A stretch of DNA of 40,096 nt, taken from positions 1 through 40,096 of the forward strand of contig NZ_PPHG01000054.1 in NCBI RefSeq assembly GCF_002904295.1, given 5' to 3'. The translations under genes and the position numbers were made by a program. Shown in pieces: positions 22,925 through 30,912 of the stretch. How positions within the stretch are numbered: the first letter of the stretch is position 1; every line of letters begins with the position of its first letter. The notes below the pieces were generated by a model. That model was not told the DNA's origin, ran no database searches, and was given only the letters and a program-made list of their open reading frames with translations. This stretch comes from Amycolatopsis sp. CA-128772 (GTDB taxonomy: Bacteria > Actinomycetota > Actinomycetes > Mycobacteriales > Pseudonocardiaceae).

Positions 22925-23510
22925 CACCGCCCGGCCGCCTCACCTGCGCCGAGGGCACCCGCCGGCGATACCGGGCAGCGCCTGTTCAGCTCACCGCCGC
23001 CGCGGCCCGAGCTCATCCACCGCGCCGCCGGCCCGGCCGCCGCAGGCGCGCTGCTCAGCTCACTGCCGCCCGCTCGCCGGCCACCGCAAGCGAGCCCCCT
23101 CAGCTCACCGCGGCTGCCATCTCGCCGGCCAACGGTCTCCCCCAGCCGTGTCCCTGTGCCTTCGCCACCCGGTCCAGCGCGCCGACCGGCATCGGGAGGA
23201 CCCGGCGCCACGGCCGGCGGCCCGGGCCGCGGCGGGGCAGCTGTTGGCCCGGGCCGGCGAAATGGAAACTCGCGCGGCAGGACATCAGCGGGTCCGGTGC
23301 GTCATTGCGACCATGCCTTCGAGGATTACCGGCCGCCGGCGGAATGTCGATACGCATTCCCGGTGACGTCCCGAAAACTCGCACGCGCGGGCGCCTTTCC
23401 GCAATCCTTCTTGTCACGCCCGTCCGGTCATTCGGCGAAGTGGCCTTCACCACATCCACGGTAACAGCCGGATGTCCTAATTTCGGGTCCCGCGAGAAAG
23501 GGGCCCGCCG
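22925..23510. other. Long spacer without a credible gene
   Basis: Frames through this stretch are Arg/Pro/Ala-rich and lack ribosome sites. Three irregular copies of a CAGCTCACCGC/CAGCTCACTGC element occur at about 22986, 23055 and 23099. From about 23380 base composition becomes less extreme, and the promoter of the hydrolase gene probably lies at 23430-23490, but no pair of elements is convincing. Confidence 0.5.
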
Positions 23511-24416
23511 ATGACCGTCAAGACCCTCACCCTGCACGGCCGCCGGATCCGGCTGCACGAGCACCTGCCCGCCGCGGGTGCGCGCGACGAAGCGATCGTG
23601 CTGCTGCACGGGATCGCCGGCAGCGCCGGCACCTGGGCTCCCGTGCTGGACCGGTGCGCCGCCCTCGGCCGTCGCGTGCTCGCGCCCGACCTGCCCGGGC
23701 ACGGCGGGTCCGACGCTCCCCGCGCGGACTACGGCCTCGGCGCCATGGCCAGCACCGTGCGCGACATCCTCGCCCTGTCCGGCGTGCGGCACGCGACCGT
23801 CGTCGGCCACTCCCTCGGCGGCGGGATCGCCCTGCAGTTCGCCTACCAGTTCCCGGAAATGTGCGACCGGCTCGTGCTGGTCGGCAGCGCCGGGCTCGGG
23901 TCCGAGGTGAGCCCGGTGCTGCGGGCCACGGCGTTGCCGGGCGCCCCCGCCGTCCTGGCCCTGGCCGTGAACCGGGTGACCGTGGCGATCGCGCGGGCCG
24001 TCGGCCGGATCATCGGGCCGCGCAACCCGGAAACCCGGGAACTGGCCCGGCACTTCGGCTCGCTGGCCGACCCTGCGCGGCGGCGGGCGTTCCTGTTCAT
24101 CGCACGCAGCCTGATCGACCTGCGCGGCCAGCGCGCGAGCGCCGCCGACAAGCTCTACCTGGCCGAAGCCGTGCCGATGCTGCTGCTCTGGGGCGCGCGC
24201 GACCCGCTCATCCCGGTGCGCCACGCGCACCGGACGGCCGCACTGCTGCCGGACAGCCGCTTGACGGTGCTGGAAAACGTGAAACACTTTCCGCACGTGG
24301 CCGACCCGGACCGGTTCTGCGTGCTGCTGAACGAGTTCGTCTCCGGGACCGCCCCCGCGCGGCTCACCCTGGACGACGTCGTCACGCGCCTGACCGCCGC
24401 GAACGGGGCCTTCTGA
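23511..24416 (+). CDS. Alpha/beta-fold hydrolase
   Basis: The 301 residues form a complete alpha/beta hydrolase: oxyanion-hole block IVLLHGIAGSAGTW, substrate-lid DLPGHGGSD, nucleophile elbow VVGHSLGGG with Ser101, acid residue in LLWGARDPLIP and the catalytic His in ENVKHFPHVADP. No signal peptide is present, so it is cytoplasmic, unlike the secreted lipase at 17350. The family covers esterases, lactonases and haloperoxidase-like proteins; this one cannot be narrowed further. ATG 23511 is preceded by GAAAGGGG. It lies between regulator paralogs 2 and 3, which may control it or respond to its product. Confidence 0.88.
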   Translation: MTVKTLTLHGRRIRLHEHLPAAGARDEAIVLLHGIAGSAGTWAPVLDRCAALGRRVLAPDLPGHGGSDAPRADYGLGAMASTVRDILALSGVRHATVVGHSLGGGIALQFAYQFPEMCDRLVLVGSAGLGSEVSPVLRATALPGAPAVLALAVNRVTVAIARAVGRIIGPRNPETRELARHFGSLADPARRRAFLFIARSLIDLRGQRASAADKLYLAEAVPMLLLWGARDPLIPVRHAHRTAALLPDSRLTVLENVKHFPHVADPDRFCVLLNEFVSGTAPARLTLDDVVTRLTAANGAF

Positions 24417-24530
24417 AAAGTTGTCATCCGCGCACCATTCGCCCGCGCCGGAAGTGTCACCTCACCTCGCGCGGTTCCACCCGTTCGGGTGTAGTCCGGA
24501 CGGGTTACCGCAAAGACAGCGGAGAACCCG

Positions 24531-24560
24531 TTGACAGTGCCGTTCGCGCGAAATTATGTT
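24531..24560 (+). promoter_or_regulatory. Promoter of regulator paralog 3
   Basis: TTGACA at 24531-24536 and TATGTT at 24555-24560 are separated by 18 nt. Transcription would begin about 65 nt before ATG 24632. The rest of 24417-24631 shows no other feature. Confidence 0.7.
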
Positions 24561-24631
24561 GCCTGAGCCACAAAATCCGGATCGGCTGTCCCGGCGAAGA
24601 GGCCGCTTTTGTTGCCAGCAAGGATAAAAAC

Positions 24632-25978
24632 ATGACCGACGTGGACACCGGATTCGCCGCCCCCGCCCTGCGGGCCGGCCGGCCGAACCCCGGCGAGCGC
24701 AGTTCCGGACCGGCCTACCGGCAGCAGTCCGTGTCGGCCCGGCCCGCCTACCCACCCGCGCCGCGCACCCCGGCCGACCGCCGGCCGGGACGCACTTCCG
24801 GCGCCATCGGGCTCTGGGCGTCGCTGCCACGGGAGCTGGCGGTCCGCTTCAAGCCGCGGGTCGACCCGCTCGCCCGCGCCATCCTGCAGGAGGTGCAGCG
24901 GGCGGTGCCCGAGTACCGCCAGCCGCTGGAAGGCGCGTTCGGGCACATCATCACGCAGGGTGTCCGGCAGTCGATCATCCAGTGCCTCGACAGTGTCGGC
25001 ACCCCCGGCGCCGTGCCGCTCGAGACGTGGACGACCGTCTTCCGCAACCTCGGCAAGATCGAGTTCAACGAGGGCCGCAGCCTCGACTGCCTGCAGACCG
25101 CCTACCGCGTCGGCGGCCGGGTCGCCTGGCGGCACATCAGCGAGTTCGGGCAGGCCGCCGGCGTCTCGGCGGACACGCTGTGCACCAGCGCCGAGGCCAT
25201 TTTCGCCTACGTCGACGAGATCTCCGCGCTCTCGATCGAGGGCTACACGGCGGCGCAGACACGCGCGGCCGGCACCCGCGCCCGCCGCCGGAGACGGCTG
25301 CTGGAACTGCTGCTCGCCGACCCGCCGTCCGCGCCGCAGACCATCACCGCGCAGGCCGCCACGGCGCAGTGGCCGCTGCCCGCCGAGGTCACCGTCGTCG
25401 CCCTCGAACCCCGCGCCGACCAGCACAGCCTCGCCCCGCCCGACCTGCATTCCGACGTCCTCGTCGACCTCGAGGGCGGCGAGCCGTGCCTGGTCACCGG
25501 CGACCCGGACCGGCACCTGAAGAACCTCGCCGAGCGGCTGCCGGGCTGGCGCGCGGTGATCGGCCCGGCCGTGCGGCTCACCGACGCGCCGCGGTCGCTG
25601 CTCTGGGCGCGCCGGACGCTGAAGCTCGTCCAGCGCGGCGTGCTGCCGGACGCGCCGGTGACCCGCTGCACCGACCACCTGTCCACGCTGTGGCTGCTCG
25701 CCGACGAATTCCTCGTCCGCGAGCTGTGCGCGCGCAGCCTGGAGCCGTTCAACGACCTCACGCCGAAGCAGCGGACGCGGCTCGGCGAGACGTTGCTGAT
25801 CTGGCTGCAGTCCCGCGGGAGCGCACCCGAGATCGCGAAGAAGCTGAAGGTGCACCCGCAGACCGTCCGGTACCGCATGCACCAGCTCGTCGACCTGTTC
25901 GGCGACCGGCTCCACAACGCCGACGACCGGCTCGACATGGAGATCGCGCTGCGCGCCGAGGCACTCCTCGGTTCCTGA
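24632..25978 (+). CDS. PucR/CdaR-type transcriptional regulator (paralog 3)
   Basis: With 448 residues this is the longest of the four paralogs, because it carries an extra Pro/Ala/Arg-rich N-terminal tail of about 55 residues. The conserved blocks follow: LWASLPRELAVRFKPRVDPL, LQEVQRAVPEYRQPLEGAFG, FNEGRSLDCLQTAYRVGGRV, SAEAIFAYVDEISALSIEGY and the C-terminal DNA-binding helices GSAPEIAKKLKVHPQTVRYR. ATG 24632 has AAGGA 7-8 nt upstream. Paralog 4 follows after 25 nt and reads in the same direction, so the two probably form one transcript from the promoter at 24531. The effector is unknown. Confidence 0.87.
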   Translation: MTDVDTGFAAPALRAGRPNPGERSSGPAYRQQSVSARPAYPPAPRTPADRRPGRTSGAIGLWASLPRELAVRFKPRVDPLARAILQEVQRAVPEYRQPLEGAFGHIITQGVRQSIIQCLDSVGTPGAVPLETWTTVFRNLGKIEFNEGRSLDCLQTAYRVGGRVAWRHISEFGQAAGVSADTLCTSAEAIFAYVDEISALSIEGYTAAQTRAAGTRARRRRRLLELLLADPPSAPQTITAQAATAQWPLPAEVTVVALEPRADQHSLAPPDLHSDVLVDLEGGEPCLVTGDPDRHLKNLAERLPGWRAVIGPAVRLTDAPRSLLWARRTLKLVQRGVLPDAPVTRCTDHLSTLWLLADEFLVRELCARSLEPFNDLTPKQRTRLGETLLIWLQSRGSAPEIAKKLKVHPQTVRYRMHQLVDLFGDRLHNADDRLDMEIALRAEALLGS

Positions 25979-26003
25979 CTCCTCTTCCACAACGAGGTGG
26001 GCG

Positions 26004-27197
26004 ATGACGGGACCACCCGTCGAGACGGCCTTCGGGCCGATGCTGGGCGGCGACGGCCGGCCGGGCCAGCTGTGGGCCATGCTCCCCCGCGAGCTGGCCG
26101 CGGTGTTCCGGCCGCGGCTGCTCGACGTCGCCGACGAGGTGCTGCGCGAGATCCAGCGGACCATCCCGGACTACGCGCGGCCCCTCGACGGCGCGTTCGG
26201 CAAGGCGCTGCGGGCCGGCGTCCAGGCGGCGATCCTGCAGTTCATCGACCGGATCGCGACGTCCGGCCCGGTGCCCGACGAGCGGCGGCAGGTGTTCGTC
26301 GGGCTCGGCGTGCACGAGCTCGCGCAGGGCCGCAACCTCGACGTCCTGCAGGCCGCCTACCGCGTCGGCGCGCGGGTGACGTGGCGGCGGATGGCCGAGG
26401 TGGGGACGCGGGCCGGCGTGCCGTCGGCGACGCTGTGCCTGCTGGCCGAGGCGATCTTCGCCTACATCGACGAGCTGTCGGCATTGTCGATCGAAGGGCA
26501 CGCGGCGGCGCAGGCGCGGGCGGCCGGGGCGCTGGAACGGCGGCGGCGCCGGCTGCTGGACCTGCTGCTGGCGGACCCGCCGTCGCCGTCACGGATGGTC
26601 CAGGACGCCGCGACGGCGGCGGAGTGGCCGTTGCCGCACCGGCTCGTCGCGGTGGCGCTCGACGGGCCCGCCGACGTCACCGGGCTGGACGCGCTGGAGG
26701 ACCTCGAAGACGGGACCCCGCGGCTGCTGCTGCCCGCCCCCGAGGACCGTCGTGCGCTGGCCGCGGCGCTGGCCGGCCAGCGGGCGGCGGTGGGGCCGCC
26801 GGTGCCGCCCCGCCAGGCGGCCCGCTCGCTGGCGACGGCGCAGGAGGCGTTGCGGCTGGTGGGCGACGTCCTGCCGGACGAGCCGCTGACGTGGTGCGAA
26901 GACCACCTCGCGACGCTGTGGCTGCGCAAGGAGCCGTTCCTGGTGACGGAGGTGTCCCGGCGCCGGCTGGCCCCGCTCACGGCGTTGACGCCGAAGCAGT
27001 ACAACCGCCTGGCCCACACGTTGCTGGCCTGGCTGGAGACGTGCGGCAACGTCCGCGAGGTCGCCGACCGCCTCGCGATCCACCCCCAGACGGTCCGCGC
27101 CCGCGCCCAGGAGCTGGAGACCCTGTTCGCCGACCACCTCCGCCGCCCGGACGCCCGGTTCGAGATGATCCTCGCCCTCCGCGCCACCCTCACCTGA
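26004..27197 (+). CDS. PucR/CdaR-type transcriptional regulator (paralog 4)
   Basis: The 397-residue protein has the same block order as paralog 3: LWAMLPRELAAVFRPRLLDV, LREIQRTIPDYARPLDGAFG, LAQGRNLDVLQAAYRVGARV, LAEAIFAYIDELSALSIEGH, WCEDHLATLWLRKEPFLVTE and the helix-turn-helix NVREVADRLAIHPQTVRARA. It is closest to paralog 3 by eye, which suggests a local duplication. GAGGTGGG precedes ATG 26004. Its 3' end faces the mce operon's last gene across a nested inverted repeat. The C-terminal half of the HTH is slightly altered (RAQELETLFADHL), so its operator may differ. Confidence 0.86.
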   Translation: MTGPPVETAFGPMLGGDGRPGQLWAMLPRELAAVFRPRLLDVADEVLREIQRTIPDYARPLDGAFGKALRAGVQAAILQFIDRIATSGPVPDERRQVFVGLGVHELAQGRNLDVLQAAYRVGARVTWRRMAEVGTRAGVPSATLCLLAEAIFAYIDELSALSIEGHAAAQARAAGALERRRRRLLDLLLADPPSPSRMVQDAATAAEWPLPHRLVAVALDGPADVTGLDALEDLEDGTPRLLLPAPEDRRALAAALAGQRAAVGPPVPPRQAARSLATAQEALRLVGDVLPDEPLTWCEDHLATLWLRKEPFLVTEVSRRRLAPLTALTPKQYNRLAHTLLAWLETCGNVREVADRLAIHPQTVRARAQELETLFADHLRRPDARFEMILALRATLT

Positions 27198-27232
27198 GCG
27201 CCGCTGCCCACCGATCCCGCGAGCCGACCTCC

Positions 27233-27370
27233 CGATCACGCGAGTCGACCTTCCAGTCACGCGAGTCGCCCTTCCCATCACGAGTGAAGGGGCATCTCGC
27301 GGGTGCGGAGAGGCATCGCCCGTGATCAGCGGATCAACTCGCGTGATCGAGGAGTCGACTCGCGTGATCG
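27233..27370. terminator. Nested long inverted repeat between convergent operons
   Basis: CGATCACGCGAGTCGAC (27233-27249) is the exact reverse complement of 27354-27370. Inside it, a second related pair (TCACGCGAGTCG at about 27257 and CAACTCGCGTGATCGAG near 27335) can also pair. It is placed to end transcription from both the regulator pair and the mce operon. No U-tract is present. Confidence 0.55.
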
Positions 27371-27378
27371 GTGGGGCA

Positions 27379-28473
27379 TCACGGGAAGGTGGGGAGGTCC
27401 GGGGGCCAGTGGACCGTCGTGGCGGGGAGGCCGCGGACGCGGCGCCAGGCGGCGAACGCGTCCAGCCAGGCGCCGGCCGTGGCGGAGGCCAGGTCGGCCG
27501 GGGACGCCGTCGCGCAGAGGAGCCACCACTCCGGGGCGCAGCCGGCCGTGGCCTCGTGCAGGCGGCGGGCGCCCAGGACCCGGTGACGCCAGACAGCCTC
27601 GATGTCCTCGGCGGGCGCCCCGGCCGCGTGGACGATTCCCCGCAGGGGCACGCCGTCCGCCGTGGCCGCCGCGACCAGCCGTTCCGCGACGCCGGGCGCG
27701 GCGAGGTCGCCGGGCACCACCACCGTGTCCACTCCGGACAGCACGAGGGGACTCCGTCCGGAAAGGACGATCCGGGTCGCGCCGGTCCCCGCCAGGCGGC
27801 GGGCGATGGCCGGGCCGCGCGCGCCCGTCAGCACGTACGCGCCCGGGCCGCCCGGCACCTCGGCCGCGAACGGGACACGCGCCGGGCGCGCCGCGTACCG
27901 GACGTCATCGCGCCAGCGGACGTCGTCGTCCGATGCGTCCGACCGGAGCTCGCGCGCCAGGAACTCCAGGTCGGCGCGGGCGTCGAAGTCGACGAGGCAG
28001 GCCCGCAGCTCCGGCCGCTCGACCGCGAGCACCCGCACCAGCCCGCGCAGGAACAGCAGCCCCGGCTCGCCACGCGACTGCGTCAGCAGGTGGAACCGGA
28101 CGCCGGGGCCGAGGCGCGCGACCACGTCGAGCACCGAAAGCAGCAGCTCCTGCGCGGCCTCCGGGTCGTGGTAGGCGTACGGCGCCCCGGTCAGGAAGAC
28201 GACGCCGCGCACCGGGCGTTCGGCCAGGAAACCGGGCAGCTCGCCGAGGTCGTCGCGGGGCAGGGAGAGCGCGTCGTCGCCCGCCGCGGCCAGCGCCAGA
28301 GCCAGCGCGACCGCCCGGCCGAGCGCGGCCGGGTGCTCGTCGGTGAGCAGCAGCCACGCGCCGGGCCCGGACGGCGACGCCGGCGGCAGCGGCGCCTGGA
28401 GCCAGGTCACCTCGAACGGCGACGGGGCGAACGGGACGCCCGGCGACAGCACCGGTTCCGCCGGCCCGGTCAC
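27379..28473 (-). CDS. Shortened PKS-type ketoreductase-like protein, probably catalytically impaired
   Basis: The 364 residues follow the two-part layout of polyketide-synthase ketoreductases. A structural half (about 38-205) includes LRGLVRVLAVERPELRACLV and DDVRYAARPARV. A Rossmann half (about 210-355) includes AYVLTGARGPAIARRLAGTG, LRGIVHAAGAPAEDI and WLDAFAAWRRVRGLPATTVH. The usual TGGxGxLG nucleotide motif is condensed to TGARGPAIA. Where FSS...Y is expected, only CATASPADLASATAGAWLDA remains, so the catalytic Tyr is missing and the Ser is doubtful. No KS, AT or carrier domain is attached. GTG 28473 overlaps the ligase-like gene (GTGA). It is the last gene of the mce operon. Confidence 0.75.
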   Translation of the reverse strand: MTGPAEPVLSPGVPFAPSPFEVTWLQAPLPPASPSGPGAWLLLTDEHPAALGRAVALALALAAAGDDALSLPRDDLGELPGFLAERPVRGVVFLTGAPYAYHDPEAAQELLLSVLDVVARLGPGVRFHLLTQSRGEPGLLFLRGLVRVLAVERPELRACLVDFDARADLEFLARELRSDASDDDVRWRDDVRYAARPARVPFAAEVPGGPGAYVLTGARGPAIARRLAGTGATRIVLSGRSPLVLSGVDTVVVPGDLAAPGVAERLVAAATADGVPLRGIVHAAGAPAEDIEAVWRHRVLGARRLHEATAGCAPEWWLLCATASPADLASATAGAWLDAFAAWRRVRGLPATTVHWPPDLPTFP

Positions 28474-29783
28474 CACAGGCCGTCCCCGTCCCGGAAGTAC
28501 TCCGGGCCGCGCGGGGCCTCGCCCGCGGGCAGCACGACGACCCGGCGCAGGGCCAGCCCGTGCCGCGCCGACACCGCGTGCCGCACCGCTCGCTCGACCT
28601 CGCCGCGCGGCGGGACGACGCCGTCGACCAGCTCCAGGACGACCACGGCCTGCTGCCCGGCAATGGCGAACGCCGCCGCGGCGTTCGGCCGGATCGCCGG
28701 GTGCGCCTCCTCGGCCGTCGTTTCGAGGTCCTGCGGGTGGTGGCCGGCGACGAGGCCGCGGCCGGTGACGACCAGCTCGCCGGCCTCGTCCAGGACACCC
28801 AGGTCGCCGGTCCGCAGCCACCACCGCGGCTCGTCGTCGCCGGCGACGAACGCGCAGAACACCCGCGCCGACTCCACGGGCCGGTGCCAGTAGCCGCGGG
28901 CCACGTTCGGCCCGCTCACCCAGATTTCGCCGGCGACGCCCGGGGGCCGCCGCCGCCCGCCGGGGCCGACGATCGCGACCGACTGGCCGATCGGACGTCC
29001 GCACGACACGAGCGCGGTCGCTTCGGCCCGGACGTAGCACGCCCGCAGCGCCCCGGGCGCGAACGCGGCCCGCAGCCGGTCCAGGTCCGGGTCGTCGTTG
29101 CCGGCCAGCGTGCCGGCCGGACCGAGCGCTGCCAGCGCGCGAACGGGGCCGGCCAGGAACTCGCGCCGTCCGAAGAGCACCGCGGGCCGGCCGGTGACGA
29201 CCGGTACCGCCACCCCGAGCAGCAGGCCCAGGGGATCGCTCGGCGGCAGCCAAGTCACCACCACGGGCTGCTCCAGCACCTGCGCCGCCTGCCGCGCGTT
29301 CGCCACGATGTTCGCGTGCGTCACCATCACCCCGCCCGTGTACTGCAGGTAAGCCACGTCGTCGGGAGCCGGCGCGTCCTCGGTGAACGGCGCGTCGGGA
29401 ACGGCGTCCACGGCGAGCACGCGATGCCCACACGTGTCCAAAGTGGACAGAAACTGCCGGGTCGCGGTCACCGTGGCCGCCGTCGCGAGCACGACCGACG
29501 GCTCGGCGTCGGCCAGGACGCGGGCCCGGCGGTCCGGACCCGCGGGGATCGCGACCAGCCCGGCACGCAGCACGCCGAGGAACGCGACGACGTAGCCGGG
29601 CGACGGCGCGACGAGGATCGCCGCCCGCTGTCCCGGCTCGGCGACCCGGCGCAGGGCCGCGGCGACCGCGGACACCCGGCGATCCAGCTCCGCCCAGGTC
29701 AGGGTGCCCGCGCCGGGCCAGGTCATCGCCGGCTCGCCGGCCGCCGCCGCGGCCCGGGCCGCCAGCAGCTTCGAGAGGGTCAT
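28470..29783 (-). CDS. Shortened fatty-acyl-AMP ligase-like protein lacking the P-loop
   Basis: The fold is that of ANL enzymes of the FAAL/FadD type, but at 437 residues it is some 100 shorter than usual. The P-loop motif expected after LQYT is cut down to LQYTGGVMVTHANIVANA (146-163), so the SGST-rich ATP-binding turn is absent. The next motif reads WLPPSDPLGLL instead of WLPxxHDMGL (178-188). The mid-domain NGAEP block is missing, and YGLAEAT is CYVRAEAT (249-256). Later motifs persist: GEIWVSGPNVARGYWHRP, LRTGDLGVLDEAGELVVTGR. ATP-dependent activation therefore looks unlikely; acyl binding without catalysis is possible. ATG 29783 follows GAGGAA. It lies 17 nt after the Mce-associated genes in the same operon. 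Confidence 0.75.
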   Translation of the reverse strand: MTLSKLLAARAAAAAGEPAMTWPGAGTLTWAELDRRVSAVAAALRRVAEPGQRAAILVAPSPGYVVAFLGVLRAGLVAIPAGPDRRARVLADAEPSVVLATAATVTATRQFLSTLDTCGHRVLAVDAVPDAPFTEDAPAPDDVAYLQYTGGVMVTHANIVANARQAAQVLEQPVVVTWLPPSDPLGLLLGVAVPVVTGRPAVLFGRREFLAGPVRALAALGPAGTLAGNDDPDLDRLRAAFAPGALRACYVRAEATALVSCGRPIGQSVAIVGPGGRRRPPGVAGEIWVSGPNVARGYWHRPVESARVFCAFVAGDDEPRWWLRTGDLGVLDEAGELVVTGRGLVAGHHPQDLETTAEEAHPAIRPNAAAAFAIAGQQAVVVLELVDGVVPPRGEVERAVRHAVSARHGLALRRVVVLPAGEAPRGPEYFRDGDGLW

Positions 29784-29800
29784 GGGTTCCTCGCGCATCC

Positions 29801-30409
29801 TCAGGCCGCGGACATCCCGGTGACGCGCCACTTCCCGGCGACGCGCTCGGCCGTGACGCTCAGCTGGGCGGCGCCGGTGCTGCGCTGCCCGTCACCCCTC
29901 GTGCCGGTCTGGTCGAGGAACACCAGCAGCGCCGCGCGGTCGCCGTCCAGGAGCTTCACCCCGGACGCGACGGCCGTGGACGTGACCACGAGCTTCTGCT
30001 CGGCGGCCAGCTTGCGGACCTGGCCGAAGAGCTGTTCGTACTGCGCGAGCGCGGGCCCGGTCAGAACGTCCTTGGCCGCCTGTTCGCTCTTGGCCGGGTC
30101 GTCGTAGCGGTAGGAGAACACCGTGCCGAGCGCGGCACTGATCTGCTTCCCGGCGTCCGCGGTCCCGGCGACGTCGGCCAGCGCGCTGTTGTGCGCGACG
30201 ACGGCGTTCGTGGCTCGCGCTTCGAGCGTGAACCACACCGCGAGCCCGGCCATGAGCACCGCCACCACCGCGAGCACCAGCCGCGCCCGCCGCCGTGGCC
30301 CGGTCTTCGTGAGCGGCAGAGCAAGTTCTGACCCGCCGGAATCCTCACGAGCGTCTTCGTGGTGGCGGCCGGCGACCTTCACCGCGCGCTTCTTCGTCGG
30401 AACCGTCAC
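29801..30409 (-). CDS. Mce-associated membrane protein
   Basis: A protein of 202 residues with a charged N-terminal tail, one membrane helix (ARLVLAVVAVLMAGLAVWFT, about 42-61) and an outer domain of about 130 residues ending VAGKWRVTGMSA. This is the standard layout of Mce-associated (Mam) proteins, whose outer part resembles the NTF2/SnoaL-like fold and which stabilise Mce complexes in mycobacteria. GTG 30409 overlaps the previous stop codon by 4 nt. Together with its neighbour at 30406-30912 it makes the usual tandem pair after mceF. Confidence 0.85.
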   Translation of the reverse strand: MTVPTKKRAVKVAGRHHEDAREDSGGSELALPLTKTGPRRRARLVLAVVAVLMAGLAVWFTLEARATNAVVAHNSALADVAGTADAGKQISAALGTVFSYRYDDPAKSEQAAKDVLTGPALAQYEQLFGQVRKLAAEQKLVVTSTAVASGVKLLDGDRAALLVFLDQTGTRGDGQRSTGAAQLSVTAERVAGKWRVTGMSAA

Positions 30410-30912
30410 GGTGCCTCCCCCACGGGAACCTGGCCGAGCCCGGTGACCCGCCAGCCGTCCGGCCCACGCGTCAGGTCGGCCTGGAACCGGTTGCGTTTGG
30501 TCACGGCGTCACCGCCGTCCGGCGTGACGACCAGCTCGACCGACGCGATCAGCTTCGCCGTCCCCGCCCCGGTGTCCACTTCGGTCACCGCGGCGTCGGT
30601 CACCTGGCCCGTGGTGATCGTCTTGGCCTGGGCGATCCGGTCGAGGCTCCCCTGCCGGTCGGTCGCGAGCTCGTCGTGGAGCGCGCCGCCGGAGAGGTCC
30701 AGCCAGTGCTGGTACCCGGGCGCGGCCTGCCGGTAGTCCAAAGTGGTCAGTGCGGCGACCGCCGTCCGGCCCGCCCGCAGGGCGTCTTCCCGGACGACCG
30801 CGCGCGCGACGCCGTCGTCGTGTGCCGCCTGCCACCAGGTGAACCCCGACCACCCGGCCGCGGCGGTCGCGCACACCGCGACCGCCGGCGCCAGCCACGC
30901 GAAGATCCTCAC
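30406..30912 (-). CDS. Mce-associated membrane protein
   Basis: The 168-residue product has an N-terminal membrane helix (FAWLAPAVAVCATAAAGW) and an outer domain with VVREDALRAGRTAVAALTTL and RGPDGWRVTGLGQVPV at its end, parallel to the neighbour at 29801. GTG 30912 is fixed by the GTGA overlap with the mceF stop; the longer in-frame ORF lies within mceF coding sequence and is not needed. It is a likely single-pass partner of the MceA-F assembly. Confidence 0.83.
   Translation of the reverse strand: MRIFAWLAPAVAVCATAAAGWSGFTWWQAAHDDGVARAVVREDALRAGRTAVAALTTLDYRQAAPGYQHWLDLSGGALHDELATDRQGSLDRIAQAKTITTGQVTDAAVTEVDTGAGTAKLIASVELVVTPDGGDAVTKRNRFQADLTRGPDGWRVTGLGQVPVGEAP

Noticed and set aside
21838..23211. 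A long minus-strand frame with repeated HTCGERR units
   Set aside because: The 30-bp repeats are divisible by three and keep several frames open; the upstream and downstream parts are antisense to a regulator and to non-coding spacer.
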